Source of the DNA: CAXXOK01 sp963666755
Lineage (GTDB): Bacteria; Bacillota; Clostridia; Christensenellales; Aristaeellaceae
Direction of reading: 5' to 3'
DNA length: 64,000 nt
Assembly (NCBI GenBank): GCA_963666755.2
Contig: CAXXGW010000009.1
Coordinates: forward strand, 62,001-126,000
Below are positions 17,028 to 25,860 of this stretch, one piece after another. Each line of letters starts with the position of its first letter. Positions within the stretch are counted from its first letter, which is position 1. Made by a program: the position numbers and the translations under genes. A model generated the notes under the pieces. That model ran no database searches. It was not told the origin of the DNA and saw only the letters and a list, made by a program, of their open reading frames with translations.

Positions 17028-19016
17028 TTGAAAAAAACGCAGCGCGGCATGATGGGGTACGTGGTGCTCATTGCCGCATTCATATTGATTGCCGTGGTGC
17101 TCAACGGCGGTTTCGGGCAGACCGTGGATCGCCGCATTGAGTACCCAAAACTGCTGCAGGCCATCGAGAACAATCAGGTGAGCGCGGTGGCCATCCGCGG
17201 CACGTCGCTGGTCGGTATTTATAAGGATACCACCACCGCAACGACCGACTTTCCGGAGCGCAACTACGATTTTGAAACGACCATCGGCAGCGATTTTATC
17301 GATACCGTGCGCCAGATTACCGCCAGTAAAACCGGCAAGCCCCTGGATGAGGTGGGCGTGACGGATTTCAGTTTTACCGTGCAGTACCGCGCGCCCGTGG
17401 TTACGCCGTGGTATATGGAGTTCCTGCCCTTCCTGCTGATTATTGCGGTTTCGATGGGGCTGTGGTACTTCGTGATCGCGCGGCAGGGCGGCGGCAACAG
17501 CAAAGTGATGAACTTTGGCAAATCCCACGCCCGCATGAGCGACCCTTCCAAAAACCCCGTAACCTTTAAAGACGTGGCGGGCGCAAAGGAAGAAAAAGAA
17601 GAACTGCAGGAAATGGTCGATTTCCTGAAAAACCCCAAAGCCTATACTGACATGGGCGCGCGCATCCCCAAGGGCGTGCTGCTTGTGGGCCCTCCGGGCA
17701 CCGGTAAAACGCTGCTGGCCAAGGCCGTGGCGGGCGAGGCCAACGCGCCGTTTTTCTCCATCAGCGGTTCCGACTTTGTGGAGATGTTCGTGGGCGTTGG
17801 CGCAAGCCGTGTGCGCGATCTGTTCGACCAGGCCAAGAAGGCCGCGCCGGCCATCGTCTTTATTGACGAGATCGACGCCGTGGGCCGCCATCGTGGCGCA
17901 GGCCTCGGCGGCGGGCATGACGAGCGGGAGCAGACCCTCAACCAGCTGCTGGTGGAAATGGACGGCTTCTCGGTGAACGAGGGCGTGATCGTCATGGCCG
18001 CCACCAACCGCCGCGATATTCTCGACCCCGCGCTACTGCGCCCGGGCCGCTTCGACCGGCAGGTGACGGTCAACTTCCCCGATCTGGACGGCCGGGTCGA
18101 AATCCTCAAGGTACACAGCAAGGGCAAGCCGCTGGCCAAGGATGTGGATTTGGAAAACGTGGCCAAGCGCATGCCCTTCTCCACCGGCGCCGATCTGGAA
18201 AACGTAATGAACGAGGCCGCCATCCTCGCCGTGCGGGATAAAAACAAGCGCATTACCCAGCAAAATCTGGTGGACGCCATCAGCCGTGTGCAGATGGGCC
18301 CTGAAAAGAAGAGCCACAGGGTGACCGCCCGCGACCGCCACACCGTGGCATACCACGAGGCGGGCCATGCGGTGATTGCCAACCTCCTGCCGGAGTGCGA
18401 CGATGTGCATCTGGTGACCATCGTGCCCCGCGGTCAGGCCGGCGGCTATACGCTGAGCCTGCCTGCCGAGGAAAACGATAACCTGAGCAAGACCGCGCTG
18501 CTGGGCATCATCACCATGGCGCTGGGCGGCCACGCGGCTGAAAAGGTCGCGCTGGACGATCTGTACACCGGCTCCTCCAGCGATCTGAAGCGCGCAACCG
18601 AGCTGGCGCGCCGGATGGTGACGCAGTTTGGCATGAGCAATCTGGGCACGATTTACCTGTCCAGCGATCAGGAAGTATTCGTGGGCATGGAATTTGGCCA
18701 TAACCGCGAATACAGCGAGCAGAGCGCCGCCTCTATCGACGCGGAAGTCAAGCGCATTGTGGATGAGTGCTATGTGCGCGCACAGCGCATCCTGACCGAC
18801 CACCGCGAGCAGCTGGCCGCCGTGGCAGAAGCCTTGCTGGAGCGCGATACGCTGAGCCGCACGGAATTTGAAGCCGTGATGCGCGGCGAAGCCCTGCCCC
18901 CCGAGCCTGTCAAGCCCAGCCCGGAAGCGACGAAGCCCGCGCTGGAGATTCCCACGCCCGCCTATCAGGCGGCGCCTTTGGTGCCGGATGACGGCGAAGC
19001 CTTTGTCGACCCGTGA
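17028..19016 (+). CDS. ftsH: ATP-dependent zinc metalloprotease FtsH
   Basis: FtsH is a membrane-anchored hexameric AAA+ protease for quality control of membrane and regulatory proteins. The 662-residue chain has an N-terminal membrane segment (about 7-26), an extracytoplasmic domain and a second membrane segment (about 125-147). The AAA module has Walker A GPPGTGKT near 222, Walker B IVFIDEIDAVGR near 277 and an arginine-finger region DPALLRPGRFDRQ. The zinc motif is HEAGH near 443. The start is TTG at 17028, supported by GAGGAGGA eight bases upstream and by the start of the hydrophobic segment. The C-terminal tail is Pro/Ala-rich. The PHP gene overlaps its stop. Confidence 0.97.
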   Translation: MKKTQRGMMGYVVLIAAFILIAVVLNGGFGQTVDRRIEYPKLLQAIENNQVSAVAIRGTSLVGIYKDTTTATTDFPERNYDFETTIGSDFIDTVRQITASKTGKPLDEVGVTDFSFTVQYRAPVVTPWYMEFLPFLLIIAVSMGLWYFVIARQGGGNSKVMNFGKSHARMSDPSKNPVTFKDVAGAKEEKEELQEMVDFLKNPKAYTDMGARIPKGVLLVGPPGTGKTLLAKAVAGEANAPFFSISGSDFVEMFVGVGASRVRDLFDQAKKAAPAIVFIDEIDAVGRHRGAGLGGGHDEREQTLNQLLVEMDGFSVNEGVIVMAATNRRDILDPALLRPGRFDRQVTVNFPDLDGRVEILKVHSKGKPLAKDVDLENVAKRMPFSTGADLENVMNEAAILAVRDKNKRITQQNLVDAISRVQMGPEKKSHRVTARDRHTVAYHEAGHAVIANLLPECDDVHLVTIVPRGQAGGYTLSLPAEENDNLSKTALLGIITMALGGHAAEKVALDDLYTGSSSDLKRATELARRMVTQFGMSNLGTIYLSSDQEVFVGMEFGHNREYSEQSAASIDAEVKRIVDECYVRAQRILTDHREQLAAVAEALLERDTLSRTEFEAVMRGEALPPEPVKPSPEATKPALEIPTPAYQAAPLVPDDGEAFVDP

Positions 19017-19897
19017 TGGGGTTGGACCTGCACACGCATAGCCGGTACAGCGACGGTGTGTTAACTCCGGAGGCGCTTTGCGCTCTGGCGGTAAAGAAAA
19101 AGGTGCGTACCCTCGCCCTGTGCGACCACGACACCACCGAAGGGCTACGGCCTTTCCTGGACGCGGCGCAGGCGCTTTGCGCGCAGGGGCTGGAGCTGAA
19201 CGCACTGCCCGCGCTGGAACTGAGTTCCGGCTCGGACGGCCGCACGCATATTCTGGGTTACGGCGTGCGCATGGACGATGTTACGCTGCAAACCGAACTG
19301 CGCAATCTGCGTAAAACCCGCGCAGGGCGGGGGGAGACCATGTTGCAGGCGCTGCGGGGGCTGGGTGTGGAAATCCCGCCCGCGTACCTGCCGGATCCGA
19401 CTGTTGTCGCCATGCCATTTGGCAGGCCGCATGTGGCACGTGCGCTGGTGCGCATGGGCATAGTGAACACAGTGGAGCAGGCGTTTTCCCGCTATTTGGC
19501 GGAAAGGCGGCCCGCTTACGTGCCGCTGGAACACCTGAGCCCGTCGCAGGCGGTCACGCTGTTGCGGCGTGCGGGTGCGGTGCCGGTGCTGGCGCACCCC
19601 ATGCGTATGGGACTGGAATCGCAGACGCTGGAAGCGCTGCTGACGGCTTTACAGGCCAGCGGGCTGGCCGGCGTGGAGGTTTATCACCCTTCCGCGTGGC
19701 GGCAGGCGGTGCGGCAGCTGGATGCCATGGCACGGCGGCACGGGCTGTTGGTGACCGGTGGCAGCGATTTTCACGGCGACCGCGATTCCCGCACGCATTT
19801 GGGCGGGCTGCCCGCAGGTTGGCGCCATTGGGCGGACGATCTGCAGGCGCTGTCTGGCGCGATGGCTGACGCAGCACGTAACCAGAGCGTTTCCTGA
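19016..19897 (+). CDS. PHP-domain phosphoesterase (TrpH/RNase AM-like)
   Basis: This 293-residue protein is a PHP-fold metal-dependent phosphoesterase similar to TrpH/YciV, which remove 5' nucleotides or hydrolyse 3',5'-nucleoside bisphosphates. Metal-ligand motifs are DLHTHSRYSDG at the N-terminus, CDHDT, PALELSS, GRPHVARAL, VLAHPMRMG and GGSDFHGD. The ATG at 19016 overlaps the ftsH stop (TGATG). A GTG three bases earlier (19013) is equally possible and would add one residue. No separate ribosome site is visible, which suits translational coupling to ftsH. The actual substrate is unproven. Confidence 0.85.
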   Translation: MGLDLHTHSRYSDGVLTPEALCALAVKKKVRTLALCDHDTTEGLRPFLDAAQALCAQGLELNALPALELSSGSDGRTHILGYGVRMDDVTLQTELRNLRKTRAGRGETMLQALRGLGVEIPPAYLPDPTVVAMPFGRPHVARALVRMGIVNTVEQAFSRYLAERRPAYVPLEHLSPSQAVTLLRRAGAVPVLAHPMRMGLESQTLEALLTALQASGLAGVEVYHPSAWRQAVRQLDAMARRHGLLVTGGSDFHGDRDSRTHLGGLPAGWRHWADDLQALSGAMADAARNQSVS

Positions 19898-19957
19898 CCA
19901 CGCAGTCGCGCCCCTTTCGCAACCGTAACCACCCCCTGACAAAGGAGTTAATACACG

Positions 19958-21619
19958 ATGCTCAACCAGGGATACCGTCCTCCCAATCAGCAGCCCATCG
20001 CGCAGCGGAGCCAGAATGCGTACTACGGCGGCAGCGGCTATACGCCCGTCTACCCGCCTGTGGCGCAGCAGGCCGAGCCCAAGCGCGAGCGCGCGCCGCG
20101 CAAGAGCGGCGGCGGCAATGGCGGCGGCAACGGCAACGGCGGCGGGCCGCGCATGCCTGCGCCCAAAAAGCCGCACAGCCTGAAATGGCAGCTGATTAAG
20201 GTACTGATCGCCCTGGTGGTGCTGGCAGCCGGCGCGGCCGGTCTGTACGTGTGGAAAACGCAGGCGGACGTACGCCCCTACACCGCCGTATTTCTGGACA
20301 ATGTGTATGTAGACGGCATCAACCTCCAGGGCATGACCTGGGAGGAAGCCAACAACGCCGTGCACGGCCAGATTGACGGAAAGCTCAACTCCTGGTATGT
20401 GCGGCTGCGCAGCCCCGCCGGGGAATATAAGGATATTACGGCGCAGATGCTGGGCATCAGCCGCGACCCCACCCAGGCGCTGGAACAAGCCTGGGCGATC
20501 GGGCACGATACCAACGCCGCCGACCGCAAGGATATTTTTGAACTGAAAGAGGAAATCGAGCGCGCCAAGACCACGACCAACGAGTTTTCCAGCGTAGAGC
20601 AAAGCGGCGATACCACCGCCATCGACAGCATTCTGGTCATGCTGGAAAAGGCCGCCTATGTGGCCCCGCAGGATGCGCAGATCATCTCCTTTGATCCGGA
20701 TAACACCTCGCAGCCCTTCACCTTCCAAAACGAGGTCATGGGCAAGCAGCTGGATGTGGATGCCATTAAAGCGCAGATCCTTACAATGGTGGAAACCTTC
20801 CAGAGTGGCGAGGTGCTGGTGCAGCCCACAGACGTGCCCCCCGCGATCACGCTGGAGCAGCTGCGGCAGTTCTACACGCTCCGATTCCGCGCCGTAACGC
20901 CAATCGACGCCCACTCCACCGAAGAGCGCAACGAGAACATCCGCGTCGCGTTTTCCAAGATCAACGGCATGGTGCTCAACGATGGCGATAAGTTCTCCTT
21001 TAATAAGGTGGTCGGCCGTCGTACACAAGCCAACGGCTTCCTGCAGGCATTTGAGTACAGCTACGGCGAGCTGACGCCCGGCTGGGGCGGCGGCGTCTGC
21101 CAGGCAAGCACCACGGTGTACCTTGCGGCGGTGCAGGCGGGCATGAAGATTGTGGATCACACTTCGCACTCCACGTCGGTGTCCTACACCTCCATGGGCG
21201 AGGACGCGACGGTGAGCGACACCCGCGGCCATGAAATTGATTTTGCCTTCCGCAACAACAGCGGCAGTAAGATTTTCCTCTCCGCGCACGTACTCAATGA
21301 TCCATCCAACCGTTCCCGCTTCCTGTGCGAGGTGCGCATATACGGCAAGGCGCTGGGCACCACCAGCTACAAGCTGGAAACCGAAGTGGTGGAGAAGCTG
21401 GAAAAGCCTACCGAGCCGGAATATGTCGAAGACACGAAAGCCAAGTACGTGACCTTTACCGATGAGGAAAAGACCGTGATTGAGGCCAGCGAAGGCTATG
21501 TGGTCGACACCTATCTGGTTACGCTGGTGGACGGGCAGCAAACCGCGCGCTCGAAAATCGCGCGCAGCGTGTATAAGAACCGCGCCGCACGCATCTATGT
21601 GGGCGTAACCCCGCGCTGA
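19958..21619 (+). CDS. VanW-family membrane-anchored envelope protein
   Basis: The 553-residue protein has a proline/glutamine-rich and Gly/Asn-rich cytoplasmic head (to about 70). One membrane segment follows (about 76-95), then an extracellular part with a YoaR-like putative peptidoglycan-binding region. A VanW domain runs from about 328 (NIRVAFSKINGMVLNDGDKFSFN...GGGVCQASTTVYLAAVQAGM). VanW domains occur beside vancomycin-resistance genes, but their reaction is not known. Here the gene is a stand-alone chromosomal envelope gene, and resistance should not be inferred. The ATG at 19958 is preceded by AAAGGAG at about ten bases. It ends before a long perfect hairpin and the 136-bp tandem array. 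Confidence 0.85.
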   Translation: MLNQGYRPPNQQPIAQRSQNAYYGGSGYTPVYPPVAQQAEPKRERAPRKSGGGNGGGNGNGGGPRMPAPKKPHSLKWQLIKVLIALVVLAAGAAGLYVWKTQADVRPYTAVFLDNVYVDGINLQGMTWEEANNAVHGQIDGKLNSWYVRLRSPAGEYKDITAQMLGISRDPTQALEQAWAIGHDTNAADRKDIFELKEEIERAKTTTNEFSSVEQSGDTTAIDSILVMLEKAAYVAPQDAQIISFDPDNTSQPFTFQNEVMGKQLDVDAIKAQILTMVETFQSGEVLVQPTDVPPAITLEQLRQFYTLRFRAVTPIDAHSTEERNENIRVAFSKINGMVLNDGDKFSFNKVVGRRTQANGFLQAFEYSYGELTPGWGGGVCQASTTVYLAAVQAGMKIVDHTSHSTSVSYTSMGEDATVSDTRGHEIDFAFRNNSGSKIFLSAHVLNDPSNRSRFLCEVRIYGKALGTTSYKLETEVVEKLEKPTEPEYVEDTKAKYVTFTDEEKTVIEASEGYVVDTYLVTLVDGQQTARSKIARSVYKNRAARIYVGVTPR

Positions 21620-21656
21620 GGGTCGCCTTCTGCGGTATGAAGCTAAAAGAATCGAG

Positions 21657-21690
21657 CACAAGACCCCGGCAGAGCTGCCGGGGTCTTGTG
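21657..21690 (+). terminator. Perfect 16-bp hairpin after the VanW gene, no U-tract
   Basis: CACAAGACCCCGGCAG pairs perfectly with CTGCCGGGGTCTTGTG around an AG loop. It is followed by CCGTAAGG rather than T residues, so it may act as an RNA-stabilising 3' end or a factor-dependent terminator rather than a classical one. Confidence 0.55.
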
Positions 21691-21700
21691 CCGTAAGGAT

Positions 21701-22662
21701 GGAGGTGCAGGAGGCACCGCCTTCTGCCGGGGTTTGGGGCAGCGCCCCAAAGCCTTTCGCCGCAGCGCTTGTCAAGTAAGTGAGCGAACAGCCCGAAGGG
21801 CTATGAGGCGAACGACGGTGGCAAGGCTGTCAAAGTGGAGGTGCAGGAGGCACCGCCTCCTGCCGGGGTTTGGGGCAGCGCCCCAAAGCCCTTCGCCGCA
21901 GCGCTTGTCAAGTAAGTGAGCGAACAGCCCGAAGGGCGATGAGGCGAACGACGGTGGCAAGGCTGTCAAAGAGGAGGTGCAGGAGGCACCGCCTCCTGCC
22001 GGGGTTTGGGGCAGCGCCCCAAAGCCCTTCGACGTAGCGCTTGTCAAGTAAGTGAGCGAACAGCTCGAAGGGCTATGAGGCGAACGACGGTGGCAAGGCT
22101 GTCAAAGTGGAGGTGCAGGAGGCACCGCCTCTTGCCGGGGTTTGGGGCAGCGCCCCAAAGCCTTTCGGCGCAGCACTTGTTTAGAAAGTGAGCGAACAGC
22201 CCGAAGGGCTACGAGGCGAACGACGATGGCAAGGCTGTCAAAACGGAGGTGCAGGAGGCACCGCCTCCTGCCGGGGTTTGGGGCAGCGCCCCAAAGCCTT
22301 TCGCCGCAGCGCTTGTTTAGAAAGTGAGCGAACAGCCCGAAGGGCTATGAGGCGAACGACGATGGCAAGGCTGTCAAAGCGGAGGTGCAGGAGGCACCGC
22401 CTCCTGCCGGGGTTTGGGGTAGCGCCCCAGAGCCTTTCGCCGCAGCGATTTTCATGTAAGTGAGCGAACAGCTCGAACGGCTATGAGGCGAACGACGGTG
22501 GCAAGGCTGTCAAAGTGGAGGTGCAGGAGGCACTGCCTCCTGCCGGGGTTTGGGGCAGCGCACCAAAGCCCTTCGCCGCAGCGCTTGTTTAGAAAGTGAG
22601 CGAACAGCCCGAAGGGCTATGAGGCGAACGGCAGGGTCATAAAACCTCAAAATGGAGGTGCA
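21701..22662. repeat. Seven tandem 136-bp units plus a partial eighth
   Basis: The marker GGAGGTGCAGGAGGCAC recurs at 21701, 21837, 21973, 22109, 22245, 22381 and 22517, exactly 136 bp apart, with a degenerate copy at 22654. Each unit carries three dyads: GCAGGAGGC-ACC-GCCTCCTGC, TTTGGGGC-AGC-GCCCCAAA and AGCCC-GAA-GGGCT. Point changes scatter among the units but there are no length changes. Because 136 is not divisible by three, the frames differ from unit to unit, so this is not a repetitive protein. There are no unique spacers, so it is not CRISPR. The array fills the gap between the convergent VanW and rny genes. Confidence 0.92.
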
Positions 22663-22694
22663 GGGGGGAGTGCCTCCTGCACCTCCGCTTTCCA

Positions 22695-22733
22695 CAGCAA
22701 AGAGCCCCGGCCATTGGCCGGGGCTCTTTGCTG
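22695..22733 (-). terminator. Terminator-like 18-bp perfect hairpin downstream of rny
   Basis: CAGCAAAGAGCCCCGGCC and its exact complement flank a 3-base loop, 17 bp past the rny stop on the minus strand. No T-run follows on that strand, so it is a strong stem but not a textbook intrinsic terminator. Confidence 0.6.
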
Positions 22734-22749
22734 CTTGATTTCGCAAGCC

Positions 22750-24291
22750 TTATTTGGCGTATTCGGTCGAGCGGGTTTCGCGGATCACGTTCACGCGAAT
22801 CTGGCCCGGATACTCCAGCTCTTTTTCGATGCGCTTGGCAATGTCCTTGGCCAGCACCTTGGTGCCCTCGTCGGTCACATCCTCGGGCTTGACCATGATG
22901 CGCACCTCGCGGCCGCTCTGGATGGCAAAGCACTTCTCCACGCCCTGGAAGGAGTTGGCGATCTCCTCCAGTTTCTCCAGACGCTTGATATAGTTTTCCA
23001 GACTTTCGCGGCGGGCGCCCGGGCGCGCGGCGCTGATGGCGTCGGCGGCTTGCACCAGCACGGCCTCGATGGTCTGGGGCTCCACATCGTTATGATGGGC
23101 CAGGATGGCGTGAATCACATCCGGGCTCTCGTGGTACTTGCGGGCCAGCTCGCCGCCCAGAGTCACGTGCGTACCCTCGGCTTCGTGATCCACGGCCTTG
23201 CCGATGTCATGCAGCAGGCCCGCGCGCTTGGCAAGCGCCACGTCCGCGCCGAGCTCTGCGGCCATCATGCCGGCCAGATGGCTGACCTCAATGGAGTGCT
23301 TGAGCACGTTCTGGCCGTAGCTGGTGCGGTAGCGCAAGCGACCCAGGAGCTTGACCAGCTCGTGGTGGATGCCGTGCTGGTGGGTTTCAAACACCGCCTG
23401 ATCGCCGGCCTCCCGAATCTGGTTATCGACTTCCTTCTTGGCCTTCTCCACCATTTCCTCAATGCGGGCGGGGTGGATGCGGCCGTCTACAATCAGCTTT
23501 TCAACGGCGATGCGGGCAATCTCGCGGCGCACGGGGTCAAACGCGCTCACGATCACGGCTTCGGGGGTATCGTCGATAATCAGATCCACGCCGGTGGCGG
23601 TTTCCAGCGCGCGGATGTTGCGGCCTTCACGGCCGATGATGCGGCCCTTCATATCATCGTTGGGCAGGGTGATCACGGACACGGTGCTTTCGGCCACATG
23701 GTCGGCGGCGCAGCGCTGGATCGCCAGCGCGATGATGTTGCGGGCTTTCTTTTCGCCCTCTTCGCGGGCCTTGCCTTCGATATCGCGCACCATAGCGGCG
23801 GCGTCGTGGTAGGCTTCCTTCTGGATGCGGCTGACGAGCATCTGGCAGGCTTCGTCCTGCGTCATGCCGGCGATGCGCTCCAGCTCTTCGTCCTGCTTAT
23901 GGCGGGCCAGTTCCAGATCTTCCTCGCTGTGCTGCAGCTGGGTGGCTTTCTGGTTCAGCTGGTTTTCGCGGCCTTCCAGCGAATCCTGCTTTTTATCGAG
24001 GGCTTCTTCACGCTGGATGATGCGGCGCTCGCTGCGCTGCACCTCGGCGCGCCGGTCGCGGCATTCGCGGTCCAGCTCCGTCTTCAGACGAAGGACTTCC
24101 TCCTTGGCCTCCAGAATGGTTTCTTTTTTTTTCTCCTCGGCTTTGCGCATGGCGTCGTCCAGGAGGTTGCGGGCATATTCTTCGGTGCGCCCGATCTTTT
24201 TTTCTGCGGATTGCTTACGGTACACATAACCGCCCAGGCTGCCCGCCACCGCGGTAACCAGCGCGATCAGGATAATGAGGATGGGGTTCAA
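22750..24291 (-). CDS. rny: Ribonuclease Y
   Basis: RNase Y is the membrane-tethered endoribonuclease that starts mRNA turnover in many Bacillota. The 513-residue protein has an N-terminal membrane helix (LNPILIILIALVTAVAGSLGGYVY), a long coiled coil with the typical RREEALDKKQDSLEGRENQL-type heptads, a KH domain (GRIIGREGRNIRALE) and an HD domain (LLHDIGKAVDHEAEGTHV). TTG at 24291 is taken as start because AAAGGAG lies nine bases upstream; a TTG at 24324 would put that site inside the gene. In many relatives rny follows recA, but here it stands apart. A terminator-ended leader or small RNA lies just upstream. Confidence 0.95.
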   Translation of the reverse strand: MNPILIILIALVTAVAGSLGGYVYRKQSAEKKIGRTEEYARNLLDDAMRKAEEKKKETILEAKEEVLRLKTELDRECRDRRAEVQRSERRIIQREEALDKKQDSLEGRENQLNQKATQLQHSEEDLELARHKQDEELERIAGMTQDEACQMLVSRIQKEAYHDAAAMVRDIEGKAREEGEKKARNIIALAIQRCAADHVAESTVSVITLPNDDMKGRIIGREGRNIRALETATGVDLIIDDTPEAVIVSAFDPVRREIARIAVEKLIVDGRIHPARIEEMVEKAKKEVDNQIREAGDQAVFETHQHGIHHELVKLLGRLRYRTSYGQNVLKHSIEVSHLAGMMAAELGADVALAKRAGLLHDIGKAVDHEAEGTHVTLGGELARKYHESPDVIHAILAHHNDVEPQTIEAVLVQAADAISAARPGARRESLENYIKRLEKLEEIANSFQGVEKCFAIQSGREVRIMVKPEDVTDEGTKVLAKDIAKRIEKELEYPGQIRVNVIRETRSTEYAK

Positions 24292-24371
24292 TGCAATCGG
24301 CTCCTTTCTGCATGGGAATGACAATTTCTTGAATTTCAGGGGCCGGACGGGGTCATTTTTCGCATGTACAG

Positions 24372-24402
24372 AAAAAGCCCCCGGGCATAGGCCCGCGCGG
24401 CT
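24372..24402 (-). terminator. Intrinsic terminator on the minus strand upstream of rny
   Basis: On the minus strand AGCC...GGGC-CTAT-GCCC...GGCT forms a stem with a small internal loop followed by TTTTT. Confidence 0.65.
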
Positions 24403-24697
24403 GCTGCGAAAACAAGTATTTCAATGGATGGCAGTATGCCTTTGGCTCCGACGCTCGCGGTACCATGCGCATACGGCGCCGCCTGTGCAGGCAAAGTGCC
24501 GTTGCGCCATCGATGCTCAAAACATATTCCTGGGGCGAACGCAGGCGCCGCCCGATGCAAAACCCGCAGCCAGCAAACTGGCACGCGCGCGGGCAAAGCA
24601 GCCCGTTAGCGCCGCGGGGAAGCCGATCCGAAGAAATCTATTCCCTATAACAGCGGGAGCGCCTTCCCTAAGAAGGCTAAGCCCCTATCAGCCGACA
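24372..24697 (-). ncRNA. Candidate structured RNA or attenuated leader upstream of rny
   Basis: A good minus-strand promoter (24703-24731) and a minus-strand intrinsic terminator (24372-24402) bracket about 325 nt with no credible frame. The RNA would contain many GC-rich dyads. On the minus strand it contains TGGTACCGCG near 24465, which resembles the T-box core, but the terminator hairpin does not include that segment as a T-box requires. It could be a free small RNA, or a leader whose read-through feeds rny, whose start lies about 80 bases beyond the terminator. I could not match it to tmRNA, SRP RNA, RNase P RNA or a known riboswitch class. Confidence 0.45.
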
Positions 24698-24702
24698 GGA
24701 TG

Positions 24703-24731
24703 ATTGTATACCGCATGGACGTGTCTGTCAA
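24703..24731 (-). promoter_or_regulatory. Minus-strand promoter of the candidate RNA/leader
   Basis: A perfect TTGACA (24731-24726) and TACAAT (24708-24703) are 17 bases apart on the minus strand. Confidence 0.7.
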
Positions 24732-24808
24732 GTTTTTCACCACAATGGCTAAAGCCATGTAACCTTTGGATACAGTGACTTTGAGCGCGTCAGGCCCGCG
24801 CTGTGCGC

Positions 24809-24837
24809 AAAAAAAACAGCCGTTGCATACGGCTGTC
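24809..24837 (-). terminator. Intrinsic terminator of the LPG-synthase-like gene
   Basis: On the minus strand ACAGCCG pairs with CGGCTGT and is followed by eight T. It begins 15 bases past the stop. Confidence 0.85.
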
Positions 24838-24852
24838 GGCGTGGGTAACGGG

Positions 24853-25860
24853 TCAACACACGGCTTCGGGCGGCTCCTCGTTACGGGTCAGGTGGCCCTT
24901 GCCGCGGTTAAAATTGCGGCTGACCGGGATGGCAAACACCAGCGCCATGACGATATAGACAACCATCATGGTTACGCGCTCCAGCAGCGACGCGGCTACG
25001 CCTTCGGAAAACATTGCCCCCAGCGCGAGCGTGGCCACACCCATCACGCTTTCTCGCAGGCCCAGGTTGCCCGGCACAATGGCGACAATGGTCGCAAGCC
25101 AGCTCACGCTGCTGTAAAACAGCGCCTCGTACAGCGTGACCGGAAGCCCCGCCGCGCGGAAGCAGGCCATGCTGGTGAAAAGACGCACCGCATTCCCGGC
25201 GGTCAGGCACAAAAGCAGCTGCCAGAGCAGCGTGCGGTTGCGCAGCAGCGCGTTAAACCCGACGATCACATCCGAGATCAGGTGATGTTTGGAAAGCTTG
25301 ACGCGCAAGCGGCTTTCGCTGCGCAGTGAGAGCCACAGAAACGCGGCCAGGCAGACGATGCCAATCGCCAGCACGCCCCAGAGCGCCGCGGGCCACTGCC
25401 CCTGGATCAGCCCCATGCACAACAGCGCGACCGTGATTTGCAAAAGTGAAAACGCCACGCCAAACACAATGTTGCCCGCGCCCATTGCCACGCTCTTGGT
25501 GTACGCCAGCCCTTTGACGCGCTTGTAATACGCGGCGGAAAACACCAGATCGGCGCGCATGGGCAGGACGTAAGCGATGGCGTTGCTTACGCACACCACG
25601 CCCATCCAGTCGGTCAGTGACAGGCGGCTGATGGGGAAGGTGCGCAGGATCACAAGGTGGTAAATGCTATTCATCAGACAGCTGAGCAGCCCGAGCCCCA
25701 AAAGCAGCGCCACCGTGGCGGGAGAGAGGGCCAGCAGGGACTTCATCTCATCCCAGTGGGTATACACATAGGCGGCCAACAGCCCGGCCAGCACAATAAA
25801 CAGCACCGTGGAAAGCAGCGTTTTCCAGTTCAGCTTCCGGGGTTTCTGCGGTTCGCTCAT
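24853..25860 (-). CDS. LPG-synthase transmembrane-domain (flippase-like) membrane protein
   Basis: The 335-residue protein has about eight hydrophobic helices of the lysylphosphatidylglycerol-synthase TM family (MprF N-terminal/AglD-like, formerly UPF0104). It lacks the MprF synthase domain, so it probably moves a lipid or lipid-linked sugar across the membrane rather than aminoacylating it. Visible family features are the N-terminal single helix after a basic start, NAIAYVLPMRADLVFSAAYYKR and the glycine-rich VAIVPGNLGLRESVMG motif. The ATG at 25860 has AAAGGAG seven bases upstream. It is monocistronic with its own terminator. The substrate is unknown. Confidence 0.85.
   Translation of the reverse strand: MSEPQKPRKLNWKTLLSTVLFIVLAGLLAAYVYTHWDEMKSLLALSPATVALLLGLGLLSCLMNSIYHLVILRTFPISRLSLTDWMGVVCVSNAIAYVLPMRADLVFSAAYYKRVKGLAYTKSVAMGAGNIVFGVAFSLLQITVALLCMGLIQGQWPAALWGVLAIGIVCLAAFLWLSLRSESRLRVKLSKHHLISDVIVGFNALLRNRTLLWQLLLCLTAGNAVRLFTSMACFRAAGLPVTLYEALFYSSVSWLATIVAIVPGNLGLRESVMGVATLALGAMFSEGVAASLLERVTMMVVYIVMALVFAIPVSRNFNRGKGHLTRNEEPPEAVC

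Noticed and set aside
19958..21619. Vancomycin-resistance determinant
   Set aside because: A VanW domain alone is widespread in chromosomal envelope proteins; no vanH/A/X/R/S genes are present.
21686..22463. Chain of overlapping small ORFs of 61-91 residues with similar sequence
   Set aside because: They arise from the 136-bp tandem repeat; the period is not divisible by three, there are no ribosome sites, and the similarity is explained at DNA level.
21701..22662. CRISPR array
   Set aside because: The units are 136 bp, near-identical along their whole length, with no unique spacers and no cas genes nearby.
24440..24490. T-box riboswitch upstream of rny
   Set aside because: TGGTACCGCG occurs on the minus strand, but the terminator hairpin about 60 nt downstream does not share the T-box segment, no specifier stem is evident and rny is not a typical T-box target.
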